64,000 bases of DNA from Todiramphus chloris collaris (taxonomy: Eukaryota; Chordata; Aves; Coraciiformes; Alcedinidae): positions 456,187-520,186 of the forward strand of contig JANVCC010000071.1 in the NCBI GenBank assembly GCA_025345505.1, given 5' to 3'. A program made the position numbers and the translations under genes. How positions within the stretch are numbered: position 1 is the stretch's first letter; each line of letters begins with the position of its first letter. Under the pieces are notes generated by a model, which worked only from the letters and a program-made list of their open reading frames with translations, ran no database searches and was not told where the DNA came from. Positions 18,326 through 28,499 of this stretch are shown here, piece by piece.

Positions 18326-20158
18326 ATGGCGGCGGGGGCGCTGGGCGGGCTGGTGGCCGCGCTGGAGACCCACCGGGGCCGCGACCGGGCGGTGAGTGGC
18401 GGCAGCGGCAGCGGCCCGGCGGGACCCGGTCGTGCCGATGCGGCCGTGCCCTCACCGGGCCGTGCCCCCCGCAGGTCCGTGCCCTTTGCTATGGCTGCCA
18501 GCTGGCGGGCGGGGCGCTGGCCGGGCCGCGGGCCCCTCCGGCCGGGCTGCCCGGGAGGCTCCTGGCGCTGTCGGCTCAGCTGAGCGCCTGCCGCGCCACC
18601 CTGCGCCTCTTCGACGACCTCGCCGCGCTCAGCCACAGCTGCGGCTACGGGCTGGGCCCCAAGGTGAGCGCAGGGCGGGGGGTGCAGCGACGGCCTCCCC
18701 CGGCCGTCCCGCGGGTGCCGAGACGCTTCCTCCCGGCTCCCCGCAGGACCAGGACGGCCTGGTGCGGGGGCTGTCGGTGCTCTGCAACCTGACCAACCAG
18801 CTCTACTACCCCTGTGAGCACGTCGCCTGGGCGGCGGATGCCGGCATCCTCCGCGTCGGCTCTCAGAAGTGGTGGACGCTGAGCACGAGGCTCTGGGCCA
18901 CCTCCCTGCTCCTGGGCATCCTGCGGTAAGGCCGCCTGGGGTGCTGCGGGGGGAAGGACCCGGGGAAGGAACCCTGTTCCCTGTAATCAGACTCGGATGA
19001 AGGACTCTCGGCAGCAGGAGAGTGCTCTTTGTCACAGATACAGTTAAAGCCAGAGGAAAAAAATCCTCCTCTTTGATGCTATAGGAGAAATAACACTGTT
19101 GTCTTGTTTTCAGATCACTGAGAATCTTGTTCCAGTTAAGAAGAAAATTGAGGCAGCACAAGTGGTATGATTTCTCTGCTTGGCTATACAGCTAATTTAA
19201 CCCAAATATATCTGTCCAAATTTAGAATCAGAGAATCGTTTTGGTTGGAAAAGACCTTTCAGATCATTGAGTCCAACCATGCCCGCAGCACTGCCAGGGC
19301 ACCACTGCCCCCTGTCCCTCAGCACCACAGCTCCACGGGGACGCTTGGAAACCCCTCCAGGGATCATGGGGACTCCACCACTGCCCTGGGCAGCCTGGCA
19401 CAGCCCTGGGGAACCCTCAAGGGGAGGTAATTGTTCCTCAGCTCCAACCTAAACCTCCCCCTGGGGCAACTTGAGGACAATTCCTCTTGTCCTGCTGCTT
19501 GTTCCTTGGGAGCAGAGCCTGACCCCCCCCCCCTCCCGGCTCCAACCTCCTGTCAGGAGCAGTCAGAGCCAGAAGGTCTCCCCTCAGCCTCCTTCTCTCC
19601 AGGCTCAACAAAGCCAGGTCCCTCGCCAGTGCTCCAGCCCCTTCCCCAGCTCCGTTCCCCTTCCCTGGCTATGCTCCAGCCCCTCAATGTCCTTCTGGGC
19701 GTGAGGGACCCAAACCTGACCCCAGGATTTGAGGTGTCACTTCCCCAGTGCCCAGTCCAGGGGGATAGTCTCTGCCCTGGTCCTGCTGGCCACACCAGTG
19801 CTGAGCCAAGCTGGGGTGCTGCTGGCCTTCTTGGCCACCTGGGCCCACTGCTGTGAGCTATTGCTATTTATCTGTGGGCTATCACTAATTATTATTACGT
19901 TCCGGGCTACCACTAACTTCTGCTCCCAACAGTACATCTTCACCTCTGAGTCATAAGGAAACGAAAGCCCAAGTGAAGGCTGAAGTTTTGAGCATCCTGA
20001 GGGAAGCAGCAGATCTCTGCAATGCCATCCACTGGCTGCCTCCGGGGTTTCTGTGGGCTGGATGCTTCCCTTCTTGGTTAGTAGGTCTCCTGGGGACCAT
20101 ATCTTCCCTGATTGGTATCTACCAAGCATCCAGAGGAGGAAATTCGGGAGATGCATAA
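18326..20158 (+). CDS. PEX11G: PEX11G, peroxisomal membrane protein 11 gamma
   Basis: Five exons: 18326-18391, 18475-18663, 18747-18925, 19114-19164 and 19933-20158. They total 711 nt, giving 236 aa (human 241), with all junctions GT-AG and in phase. The start, ATG at 18326 in a GCC ATG G context, gives MAAGALGGLVAALETHRGRD, matching the human N terminus. Conserved blocks are LRLFDDLA (exon 2), QLYYPCEHVAWAAD (exon 3) and IHWLPPGFLWAG and LLGTISSLIGIYQA (exon 5). The last two correspond to the C-terminal membrane segments. PEX11 proteins insert in the peroxisomal membrane and drive its elongation and division together with FIS1 and the dynamin DNM1L. The intron before exon 5 carries a CR1 insertion. 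Identity is clear. Confidence 0.97.
19228..19870 (-). mobile_element. CR1 LINE in the last PEX11G intron, minus orientation
   Basis: The element begins with the reverse complement of the CR1 3' end (AATCAGAGAATCGTTTTGG, then GGAAAAGACCTTTCAGATC and GAGTCCAACCATGCC). It continues through the usual CR1 blocks to about 19,870, just over 60 bp before PEX11G exon 5. It is 5'-truncated and has no intact frame. It differs from the copies at about 1.9 and 29.9 kb and belongs to another CR1 subfamily. Confidence 0.85.
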
Positions 20159-21060
20159 ATCATAATCAAGCTTCAGGAGCCCAGTTTTTAATGCCTTAAA
20201 AACACCCTGAGTGAGACAGGGTGCATTTCAACTTTCCTGGGTGGCGATGGCTGTGATTTCACGCATCCTGTAATCGGCAGTGCAGTCAAGATGTTGATTA
20301 CGGAGACGATTGTCTACAATTCATGATTTTAATCTTCATCAGAGAAACTTCCAGGAAAATCCTTTGAAAAATCAAGAAATCTCCAGGGATTGGTAAAAGA
20401 GAAGGGGGAAATAAAAGTCACTTCTGTTCTTCCTTCTTCTGCCCCAAAAGACAAATGCAACCCTCCAGCCTTTGCTGTTGCTGGAAACAGCACAAAACAT
20501 CGGCGTTAGGTGGAGAAACGACCACGGTTCTGTCACACACAACTTCTGAGCGCCGGGTCCCGTAAGTTTGAGCTCTGGGCTCAGCACTCGGTGCCTCCCG
20601 GGGCCCGAGTGACCCTTGTCATGGAATTTCCTCCATCAGGTATTTTGGTGTTGGAGCCCAGAGCAGATGCCCCAAGTGCCAAGAGGAGCGAGCGGTTGTT
20701 TTGTTCGTGATGGTTTTTGTTTCTTTAGAGGTGAAAAGGGAACAAATAGGAACGGTGAGCGGTGCCTGGCAGAGCTTTCTTCTGTGTGGCGCTTACAGAA
20801 GGAGAAATCTTGGCGGTTGTGCCTTCCCGGGTCAAGCAGAAGCGGTGCTGCTGTGCCTTGAGAGGATGCCACCGGGGGGAGCTCTGCCCCCGGCTCTGGC
20901 CGCAGCAATCCGCCTACTTTTGGGTCCTTTTTTTTTTTTTTCCTGTGCATAAAAGCAGCAGATTTATCACTCACCTTTTGTAGGCCTAATCAAACCAATG
21001 CCGAGATAAGTTTTACGGTTTTATTTCTAGGCAGTGCCAATAATAAATGAGACGAATGCA
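20159..21060 (+). other. PEX11G: PEX11G 3' UTR
   Basis: The DNA after the PEX11G stop codon runs to an AATAAA at 21042-21047 without further exons. A second AATAAA-like string follows near 21,193. T-rich DNA at 20,929-20,941 lies within it. An earlier cleavage site cannot be excluded. Confidence 0.45.
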
Positions 21061-21559
21061 TCAAAAGGTGGCCTTGAGTGATTGTTCCTTCCGATAACTG
21101 GGCAAAGCTGGTTCTAGAAGGGTGTAACTAGAGTGATTTTAACCCCCCGATTTCAAAGCGATTTAAAAACAGACATGCTGCCCTGATGCCGAATTAATAA
21201 AACTCTGAACCACACTTTTAACACCGAGAAGGGCCGCTGTCAGCTGCCCTGAGCGCGTTCGCTTCATCCCCTGCCTCATGGAGCCGTTCGAAGTCGCAGC
21301 CGGTGAAGCCCCGGGGCAAACCCAAATGTGCAAAATCCGGCAATTCAGAATGTCTGAAAGGCGCGTTTTTCTGCAGAGCGAGTGTGGTCTCTGCTCATAT
21401 GTAATATTTAAGCACCACGGTGGCTGCTGACCCCAGGGCGGCACTCGCCACTTTTTCGGCACGAGCCCTTGCACGGCAGACCCCCTTCCGCCAAAACCGG
21501 CGCTTTTTTAATTAATTTCCTGTTTTCTGCTGCGTCCCGCAGCCCAGCTCAGCGCCGCG

Positions 21560-22317
21560 CAGGAGAACATTTGCTGAGCAGGGACAGTTTCTCCGGCCGT
21601 GACCCGCCTGTGTCAGCAGGCCGGGCTCTGAAGGCCGCGAGCAGCGGCGCTGCCGAGCCCCGCGCTGCCGCTTTTGCTGCCGCTTTATGGCCGGGTGGCG
21701 CCGGCACCCGCGCTCCGGCCGCGCCCTCCCCGTTCGGCTGCCGCGAGCCCGGCGGCGGGAGGCGGCGGCGGCGCTGCTGCCCCGGGACCGCGGCTGCAGG
21801 TGCGGGGGGCGGCGGGAGCAGCGGAGAACTCGGCGGGACCGGGGGGGGGGGGGGGGGGGGGGGGGCCGGACACGGCGCCGCGGGCAGGAAGGGGTTAAGG
21901 GGCGGCGCATGCGCGCGCCCGGCCCCGGCTCCCATTCACAAAGAGCGAGCGGCGGGCGCTGATTGGCTGTTCCGCCGCGGGGGGGCGGGGCCTGGCGGCG
22001 GGGAGGCCACGCGGCGGGGCGCGGCGGCAGAGCGGGCGGCGAGCGCGGCGGGAGCGGGGCCGGGGACGCGGGGCAGCACCGGCAGCGCACACCGAACCCC
22101 CCCACCCCTCCCCCGGTACTCCGGAGCCGTGCGCTTGGGCCGGTACCGCCCCGTGCCCCGCCGCTGCGGGACGAAACCTCCGCGCTCGCCTTACCGGTCG
22201 GGATCCGTGCTCCCGCTTGCAGCCCTCCGGCGCCGTCCGTCCCCGCCCGGGTGACCGCGCTAGCCGGGCTCTCCGTGCTGACTCCCCGGTTTTCTCCTCC
22301 CGAGCAGCCTCAGCGCC
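21560..22317 (+). promoter_or_regulatory. CpG-island promoter and 5' UTR of the ENC-type gene
   Basis: A strong CpG island leads into the BTB-Kelch start codon. It contains an uninterrupted run of 25 G (21841-21865), an inverted CCAAT box (ATTGG at 21962-21966) and adjacent GC boxes including GGGGGCGGGGCC. A pyrimidine-rich stretch ending in CGAGCAG lies 11 bp before the ATG and may be the acceptor of a 5' UTR intron, as known for ENC1. The donor upstream could not be fixed. Confidence 0.6.
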
Positions 22318-24087
22318 ATGTCCGTCAGCAGCCACGAGAATCGGAAGTCCCGCTCGAGCTCCGGCTCCATGAACATCCACCTCTTCCACAAACCGGGCCA
22401 CGCCGACAGCCTCCTCACCCACCTCAACCTGCTCCGCAAGCGGCACCTCTTCACCGACGTGGTTCTGCGAGCGGGGAACCAGACGTTCCACTGCCACCGG
22501 GCCGTCCTGGCCTCCTGCAGCCGCTACTTCGACGCTATGTTCAGCGGGGGCCTGAAAGAGAGCAGGGATGCCGAAGTCAACTTCCACGACTCCCTCCACC
22601 CCGAGGTGCTGGAGCTGCTGCTGGATTACGCCTACTCGGCCCGGGTGCTGATTAACGAGGAGAACGCGGAGTCCTTGCTGGAGGCTGGGGACATGTTGCA
22701 GTTTCAGGACATTCGGGATGCTTCGGCCGATTTTCTGGAGAAGAATCTCTACCCTGGGAATTGTTTGAACATGCTGCTGCTGTCCGACGCCCACTGCTGC
22801 GAGCGGCTGCTGGAGCTGTCCTGGAGGATGGCGTTGGCCAACTTCACCTCGCTCTGCAAGACCGAAGACTTCCTCCGACTGCCCAAGGACAAGCTGCTGG
22901 AGCTGGTGGCGAGCGAAGAGCTGGAGGTAGAGGATGAGACGCTGGTCTACGAAGCTGTTATAGGCTGGATCCGGTACGATTTGCCTCGACGCCATGAAGA
23001 TCTGCCAGAGCTGCTGCGCTCCGTCCGCTTGGCTCTTCTGCCCGAGTCCTACCTGCGGAAACAAGTGGCCTGCGAGAAGCTGGTGACCAGTCACAAGCTG
23101 GGGGAGGAAATCGTGGCCGATGCTGTACGATGCAAAATGAAGATCCTGCAAAATGACGGCCTCGTGACAGGGTGCTGTGCCCGGCCCCGCAAGGTCAGCC
23201 AGGCCCTGCTGCTGCTTGGTGGCCAGACCTTCATGTGTGACAAGATTTACATGCTGGATCATAAAACCAGCGAGATCATTCCCCGCGCCGACATCCCCAG
23301 CCCTCGCAAAGAGTGCAGCGCCTGCGCCATCGGGTGCAAAGTGTACATCACCGGCGGCAAAGGCTCCGAGAACGGCGCATCCCGGGACGTCTGGGTTTAC
23401 GACACCCTCCACGACGAGTGGGCCAAAGCTGCTCCCATGCTGGTGGCGCGGTTCGGCCATGGCTCGGCCGAGCTGGACCACTGTCTGTACGTGGTGGGGG
23501 GTCACACGGCGGTGAGCGGCGCCTTCCCGGCCTCTCCCTCCGTCTCTCTCAAGCAAGTCGAACACTACGACCCGCAGCTGGACAAATGGTCCTTGGTGGC
23601 TCCTCTCCGAGAGGGCGTGAGCAACGCCGCCGTGGTGGGAGCCAAGATGAAGCTGTTTGTTTTCGGTGGCACGAGCGCCAACCAGGAGAAGCTGCCCAAG
23701 GTTCAGTGCTTCGACCCGTGCCAGAACCGCTGGACAGTGCCCACCAGCTGCCCCCAGCCCTGGCGGTACACGGCCGCTGCCGTGGTGGGCAGCCACATCA
23801 TCGTCATCGGGGGGGACACGGAGTTCTCCGCCAGCTCCGCTTACCGCTTCCACAGTGACACCTACCAGTGGTCCAAATTCGGGGACGTCACCGCTAAGCG
23901 CATCAGCTGCCGCGCCGTCACCTCGGGTAACAGACTGTACGTGGTGGGGGGCTACTGCGGGGCTCAGCGCTGCAAAACGCTGGACTGTTACGACCCCTCC
24001 TCGGACACCTGGAGCAGCGTCACCACGGTGCCTTACTCCCTCATCCCCTCCGCTTTCGTCAGCACCTGGAAGTACCTCTCCGCCTGA
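22318..24087 (+). CDS. ENC3: ENC-family BTB-BACK-Kelch protein, assigned to ENC3
   Basis: A single coding exon of 589 aa plus stop, the exact length of ENC1 and KLHL25 (ENC2). The order is a BTB domain at about residues 36-140 (FTDVVLRAG, CHRAVLASCSRYFDAMFSGG), a BACK domain at about 145-250, and six Kelch repeats at about 290-585 with the GG...Y...W pattern (ITGGKGSENG, YVVGGHTA, CPQPWRYTAAAV, YVVGGYCG). The C terminus SLIPSAFVSTWKYLSA is the ENC signature. These proteins act as Cullin-3 ubiquitin-ligase adaptors and bind actin through the Kelch propeller. The sequence is close to ENC1 but differs throughout, and it is not KLHL25. Its position between PEX11G and ARHGEF18 points to the third family member, ENC3. 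Paralogue assignment is inference from synteny and remembered sequences; a phylogeny would settle it. Confidence 0.85.
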   Translation: MSVSSHENRKSRSSSGSMNIHLFHKPGHADSLLTHLNLLRKRHLFTDVVLRAGNQTFHCHRAVLASCSRYFDAMFSGGLKESRDAEVNFHDSLHPEVLELLLDYAYSARVLINEENAESLLEAGDMLQFQDIRDASADFLEKNLYPGNCLNMLLLSDAHCCERLLELSWRMALANFTSLCKTEDFLRLPKDKLLELVASEELEVEDETLVYEAVIGWIRYDLPRRHEDLPELLRSVRLALLPESYLRKQVACEKLVTSHKLGEEIVADAVRCKMKILQNDGLVTGCCARPRKVSQALLLLGGQTFMCDKIYMLDHKTSEIIPRADIPSPRKECSACAIGCKVYITGGKGSENGASRDVWVYDTLHDEWAKAAPMLVARFGHGSAELDHCLYVVGGHTAVSGAFPASPSVSLKQVEHYDPQLDKWSLVAPLREGVSNAAVVGAKMKLFVFGGTSANQEKLPKVQCFDPCQNRWTVPTSCPQPWRYTAAAVVGSHIIVIGGDTEFSASSAYRFHSDTYQWSKFGDVTAKRISCRAVTSGNRLYVVGGYCGAQRCKTLDCYDPSSDTWSSVTTVPYSLIPSAFVSTWKYLSA

Positions 24088-25670
24088 GTTCCCGTTGTGG
24101 TGAAGACCCTGGAAGGTAAATAGTTGTGGATCAACCCAGAGCTCCTCTGGGTGACTGCGCTGCACAAGGGTTACAGCCTGAGGGGCAGAGGCGCGTGGGT
24201 CTGGACTGGAGTGGTCTTGGAGAACAGCTTTGTGAGACCGTCAGTGCCAGAAATGCGCTTCCAGGCTGGTAGCTTGGGGTGACAAACCCTGCAAGGACAG
24301 GGAAAGTCTCTCCGGGTGCTGAAATGCTGCGGAGAGATTAGTATAAATAACAAGACACTTAACCTGGCATCTGAGCCCTTCCACGGAGTCTGGGCCTAGG
24401 CGAGGAGTTTGGGGAATGCTCTCCACGAGGAGGACTGGGGTTGGGTGTCATCCCTGGTACCGAAAGCTCATCGAGTCGCTCGTTACGCTAACAGGCTGGG
24501 CTGGGCTGTCTGCAGGAGCTGGGACAGACCGCGCGGTGCCACGGGGGACAGGGCGCTGCTTTTAGCGCAGCCTCCTCCTGGTGCCATGGTTAATCTGCTT
24601 GTGGCACCCAAGTGTCTTGTGGGACGCGAGGGCTGTGAGCTGGTGCCAGAACAAGATTATAGCTGGCATTTAGTCCCAGAGTGGCTGGTAATTGCATTTG
24701 TAAGACAAGCCCTGTCTACATATAAACACAGGGTTTCTCCGCTTCTAATTATTCTCTGGTGTCCCTTTCATGCCATTTTTTAACTGCTCAAGAATTTGCA
24801 GCTGAAATGAAACCTTTCTGAAGGTTCTTGGCAGAAACGATGCCAGTGAATCACAGAGCCCAGCAGGTTTTTTTTGGCTTTTCCCCTGGCCAGAGGTGCC
24901 CTACCCAGATGAACTTGTTGACTAAAAATGCCCTGTGATAGCTGTAGAAAATTCCTGTCTGGAGAGGGAAATCTGCAGCAGCCACTCACGCTGTTCTGCG
25001 GTAACAGTGTCGGAGGTTCCGGGGCTTGGGGAGTGTCCTGGGGTTGGCTGCACTCTGCTCTCACACTGTTCTCTTCTGCACTACAGGCTTCGCACCTCGT
25101 TTTGCCCGTGTCTCGCTTCACCGAGGATCCTGACAGAAGACGTGGGCAGCAGGAGCACCTCCTCCTACCCCGCAGCTCTGAGGACTGGCTGCCAGCCCTG
25201 GCCTGGCTCCCGGGGGGGCTCCGACTTTGAACAGCTTCTGCAAATCCCCTTCGGTCAGAGCAGGGAGGGGACGAGCCCGGAGGGACCTCCTCGGGCTGTC
25301 CCGCGAGACGGCAAAAGGTTTCCAAGTTTTCTCCTAACTCGGGTGATCTCAGAGCAGGAACCAGAAGAATATTTTTTACTTCTTTCATTGAATATTTTGT
25401 TTTAAGTGATAATTTACTAGAAAGGGTAAAGGAAGCTCCTAGGGAATGGGCAGCGGGCTCTGGACCGCGCTGGCTGCTGTGGCTCGGAACACGGGCAGCG
25501 CCGGAGGCAGTTGCCTGAAATGTCTTAACGTGTGACAGCGCTTTGCCCATGGGCTAGTGCTGGACCTGTTATTATTATTATTATTTTTATATATATAGTA
25601 GTTAGGTGTGTTTATTACTCAGCCTGGAGCTGCTTCAATAAATCTGAATAAAATGCACTGTGTCCCTTGC
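24088..25670 (+). other. ENC3: 3' UTR of the ENC-type gene
   Basis: The sequence after the stop codon runs about 1.6 kb to two AATAAA signals at 25637-25642 and 25647-25652, followed by a TG-rich stretch typical of a cleavage region. An AU-rich element (repeated ATT followed by TATATATAT) lies at about 25,571-25,598. This kind of element often shortens mRNA life. No splice site is apparent. Confidence 0.65.
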
Positions 25671-26464
25671 CTGCTCTGTGTGCTTGAGCTGCAGGTTTGC
25701 CCAGCCCACGCTTGAGGTGATGTTGAGCAAAAAAGAGTGTTCCCTGCTTGCGTCCGAACCTTCGTCGTCCGGAGAGGACTCAGATCTTCCTCTCACTTTG
25801 TAATGCAGGGATTAGGGAAGCTCAAGTCTTGTGCTGCCTTCCAGCTTCACAAGAACCACACAAACCTGTTTAAAACTCCAAAAATTAAGCTGTTTGCTGC
25901 CCTTAGCTCGTGATCCACCATGGAGCTGGGTTTTCCCTCTGCCAAAAGGACTGGAGGGAAGTGCTGCTGCGTCTCCCCCAGGGCCATGTGCTCCAGGCTC
26001 TGCTGCAGGTGAGGGTGGGGGCAGGGGCTGGGAAGGAAAAGCTCTGTTAAAGGTGGGAGGGAGGAGACAGGAATCGGTGTGGTCAGAGGAAACAGGCATC
26101 GGAGGTGCAACCAACTGTCTCACCACAGAAGCATGGGTTGGGTGTGATCCATTATTCAATTTCAGATTTTAATAAATCAATTCCCAGCTGCCAGTATAGG
26201 CAAGAACTGGCAAGACTGGAAGGAAGAAAGCTGCCCTGCTGCTGGTGGCTCAAGCAGATGAACTGACTTCATCTCCATGCTGCTTTTTAATGCCTCTGCC
26301 ATTTTCATTCCCCTGGCTGGGCCTGTTTTCATTCACCCTTCGCTGTGCTGCCTCTCCCTCGCGTGCTGAGCCCACGGGGAGCCTCGTGCAGCAGGCTGCA
26401 GGGAGATAAGCCCGTGGCCTGCCCTGAACACCCACCCCGGAGCCCTATGGGCAGCAGCACAGGA

Positions 26465-26520
26465 TCCTGGAGCCATCCAGGTTGGAAAAGACCTTTAAGA
26501 TCATCAAGTCCAACCAGCAT
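26465..26520 (-). mobile_element. Short CR1 fragment
   Basis: Only the 3'-terminal piece of a CR1 copy is visible, read on the minus strand: the reverse complement contains the GGTTGGACTTGATGATCTTA-type motif. It fades into unrelated GC-rich DNA on both sides. It is probably an old or heavily truncated insertion. Confidence 0.7.
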
Positions 26521-27179
26521 GGAGCGTGGGGCAGCTCCCAGCTTGGCCACACCTCACGCGAGCGCAGGCCAGCGCGCTTGCAGCCCAGGGGAAAGTCACA
26601 GCCCATGACACAGCCGGGCCGAGAAGCCAGCAGGAAGCATCACCATCCCAGTGAGCGAGCTGGGAGCCGCTTCACCTTTGCTTTATCTACAGCTATTCCT
26701 GAGGGTCGGACAAAGTCCGGTTCTGCTCAGCAAGTCGGGAGCAGAGGTTTCGCTCGAGGCCATTTGAGCAGCAGCTGTTTTGTTTACGCTGCCAAGCAAG
26801 AAGGGTTGGCTCCCAGCCACGTCCGCCTTTGGCACCAGAGACAAAAGCTGCTTCTAGCAACGCGGGGCTCCATCTGCCTCCTGCTCCGGGCGCTGGGCTC
26901 TCATCCCAGCCCGCTCACGGCATTCCCAGCCGGGGGCCAGCGGCCCTGCTGCCCCAGCCTCTGCAAGCGGCTGTCAATCGTTTCCTCACTTCAGAGCAGG
27001 ACTCCCAGGTACCTGCAGCTCCCGGGGAACCGGCACTTCCAGCGCACCCGGGCTGGGCTGCGCCGGTGGCTCCCGGCCGCTGGCACCAGAGGCAGCCGGA
27101 GCTGCGGGTTCCTTGCCTCCATCCTCTGTCACCTGGCAGAAAGCCCCACGCTGCCCCTGCAGCTTCACCTCCTGCCGGG

Positions 27180-27860
27180 AACCACTGAATGTGGGGGTGG
27201 AAGGGAGCTCTGGAGACCACCGAGTCCAACCCCCCTGCCCCAGCAGGGTCACCCAGGGCAGCCCACACAGGAACAGAGCCAGGGGGGTTGGAAAGGCTCC
27301 AGAGCAGGAGACTCCACAGCCTCTCTGGGCAGCCTGGGCCAGGCTCTGCCACCCTCACAGTGAAGAAGTTTCTCCTCGTGTTGAGGTGGAACTTGCTGTG
27401 TTTCAGCTTGTGACCATCACCTCTGGTCCCATCCCAGGGCACCACTGAGCAGAGCCTGGCCCCTTCTCCTTGCCCCCCACCCTGCAGATCTCTGTAACCA
27501 TTCACCAGATCCCCTCTCAGGCTTCTCTTCTCCAGGCTGAACAGCCCCAGGTCCCTCAGCCTTTCCTCACCAGAGATGTTCCAGTCCCTTCAGCATCTTT
27601 GTAGCTTCACTTGGACTCTCTCCAGTATTTCCCTGTCCCTCTTGAACTGGGGAGCCCAGCACTGGACACAACACTCCAGATGTGGGCTCACTGGTGCAGA
27701 ATGGAGTGGGAGCTCTACTACCAGCTGCTGGCACAGTGGGGAGCACCCCTGCAGAAAGACAGACTCCTTTTGCACGCTTGACGTCACCCCAACAGACCTG
27801 TTTCCCCAGTTTGACTTCTCCATGCATCAATCCAATCGCTACCTCAATGCCTGGGCCAGA
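27180..27860 (-). mobile_element. CR1 LINE, minus orientation, about 0.7 kb
   Basis: The right-to-left order of CR1 blocks is clear: GTCCAACCCCCCTGCC near the left edge, then CCACAGCCTCTCTGGGCAGC, AGTGAAGAAGTTTCTCCTCG, a CAGGCTTCTCTTCTCCAGGC block, and GCCCAGCACTGGACACAACA further in. This is the longest CR1 copy in the window, reaching into the end of the ORF2 region, but it has no intact frame. Confidence 0.9.
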
Positions 27861-28407
27861 AGGTTGAGGTGGACTGGGCTGCAGGTGAATCTGGCTTCTA
27901 TAAAACTGCTTATTAACGTGGTTACTGGGACAGAAACCCTCCTGAGTTAACAGAATACATTTAGAATCTCCACATAGCTCGAGGCCAGGCCTCTCCTCCT
28001 AGCCCAGAACCCCTCTGCGTGGCCTCACCCCTCCAGCTGCAGGAGCCAGACCCCAGTCCACAGTCACATCTGGGAGAGGCCACACATCTGGGCATCACCA
28101 GGCCTGAAGCCCAGACGATCCAAGCGTGACATCACTCTCCCATGGGCTGTTCCTCTTCTCCCACAAAGCCCACAAACCACCACAGCCAGAGAAATAGTGT
28201 CAGACTGACCCTCCTGGCCACAAGACAGGCAGCCAGTGTTGATTCTGAGAGAATTATTTGGCTTCTTGCGTTTCAAGATGCATTCTGCTCAGCAGTCCTT
28301 GCTGCCAGAGCAAAAAGCCAGCACAGAAGTAACCAAGAAATTGCCTTTTTTCTGGCTAAGATCAGCCAGGGATCACTGAAAAGTTCTGCAGCGCACCCAC
28401 CACGTAC

Positions 28408-28499
28408 CTCGTGAGGGGCTGGAGCTGCCGTTCCGATCGCGGTTTGTGGCAGCCCAGGAGGAACAAAGCACTAACTGCACACAGTGTGATTTTGTCCAT
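28408..28499 (-). CDS. Orphan secretory-leader exon, gene unknown
   Basis: On the minus strand a long pyrimidine tract ends in TTTCTAG (AG at 28514-28513). It is followed by a short leader and ATG at 28499 in a GTC ATG G context. The frame reads MDKITLCAVSALFLLG, a textbook signal peptide (charged start, hydrophobic core), then CHKPRSERQLQPLTR. It ends at a strong donor, AG then GTACGT (GT at 28407-28406), in phase 2. Acceptor, Kozak context, signal peptide and donor together make chance unlikely. I do not recognise the gene and could not find a convincing next exon between 25.7 and 28.4 kb. It may start a small secreted or membrane protein, or be the relic of one. Confidence 0.45.

Noticed and set aside
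22318..24087. Naming the Kelch gene KLHL25 or ENC1
   Set aside because: The protein differs from remembered KLHL25 and ENC1 across all domains. The neighbours are PEX11G and ARHGEF18, not AKAP13 (KLHL25) or ARHGEF28 (ENC1).
21895..24165. A 756-codon open frame on the minus strand across the whole ENC3 gene
   Set aside because: It mirrors the ENC3 coding frame in GC-rich codons, has no domain I know and crosses the CpG island. Long antisense frames are expected opposite genes with strong GC3 bias.
26482..27363. A 293-codon plus-strand open frame
   Set aside because: It runs through a CR1 fragment and into another CR1 copy in antisense, with no domains. It is an artefact of GC-rich and repeat sequence.
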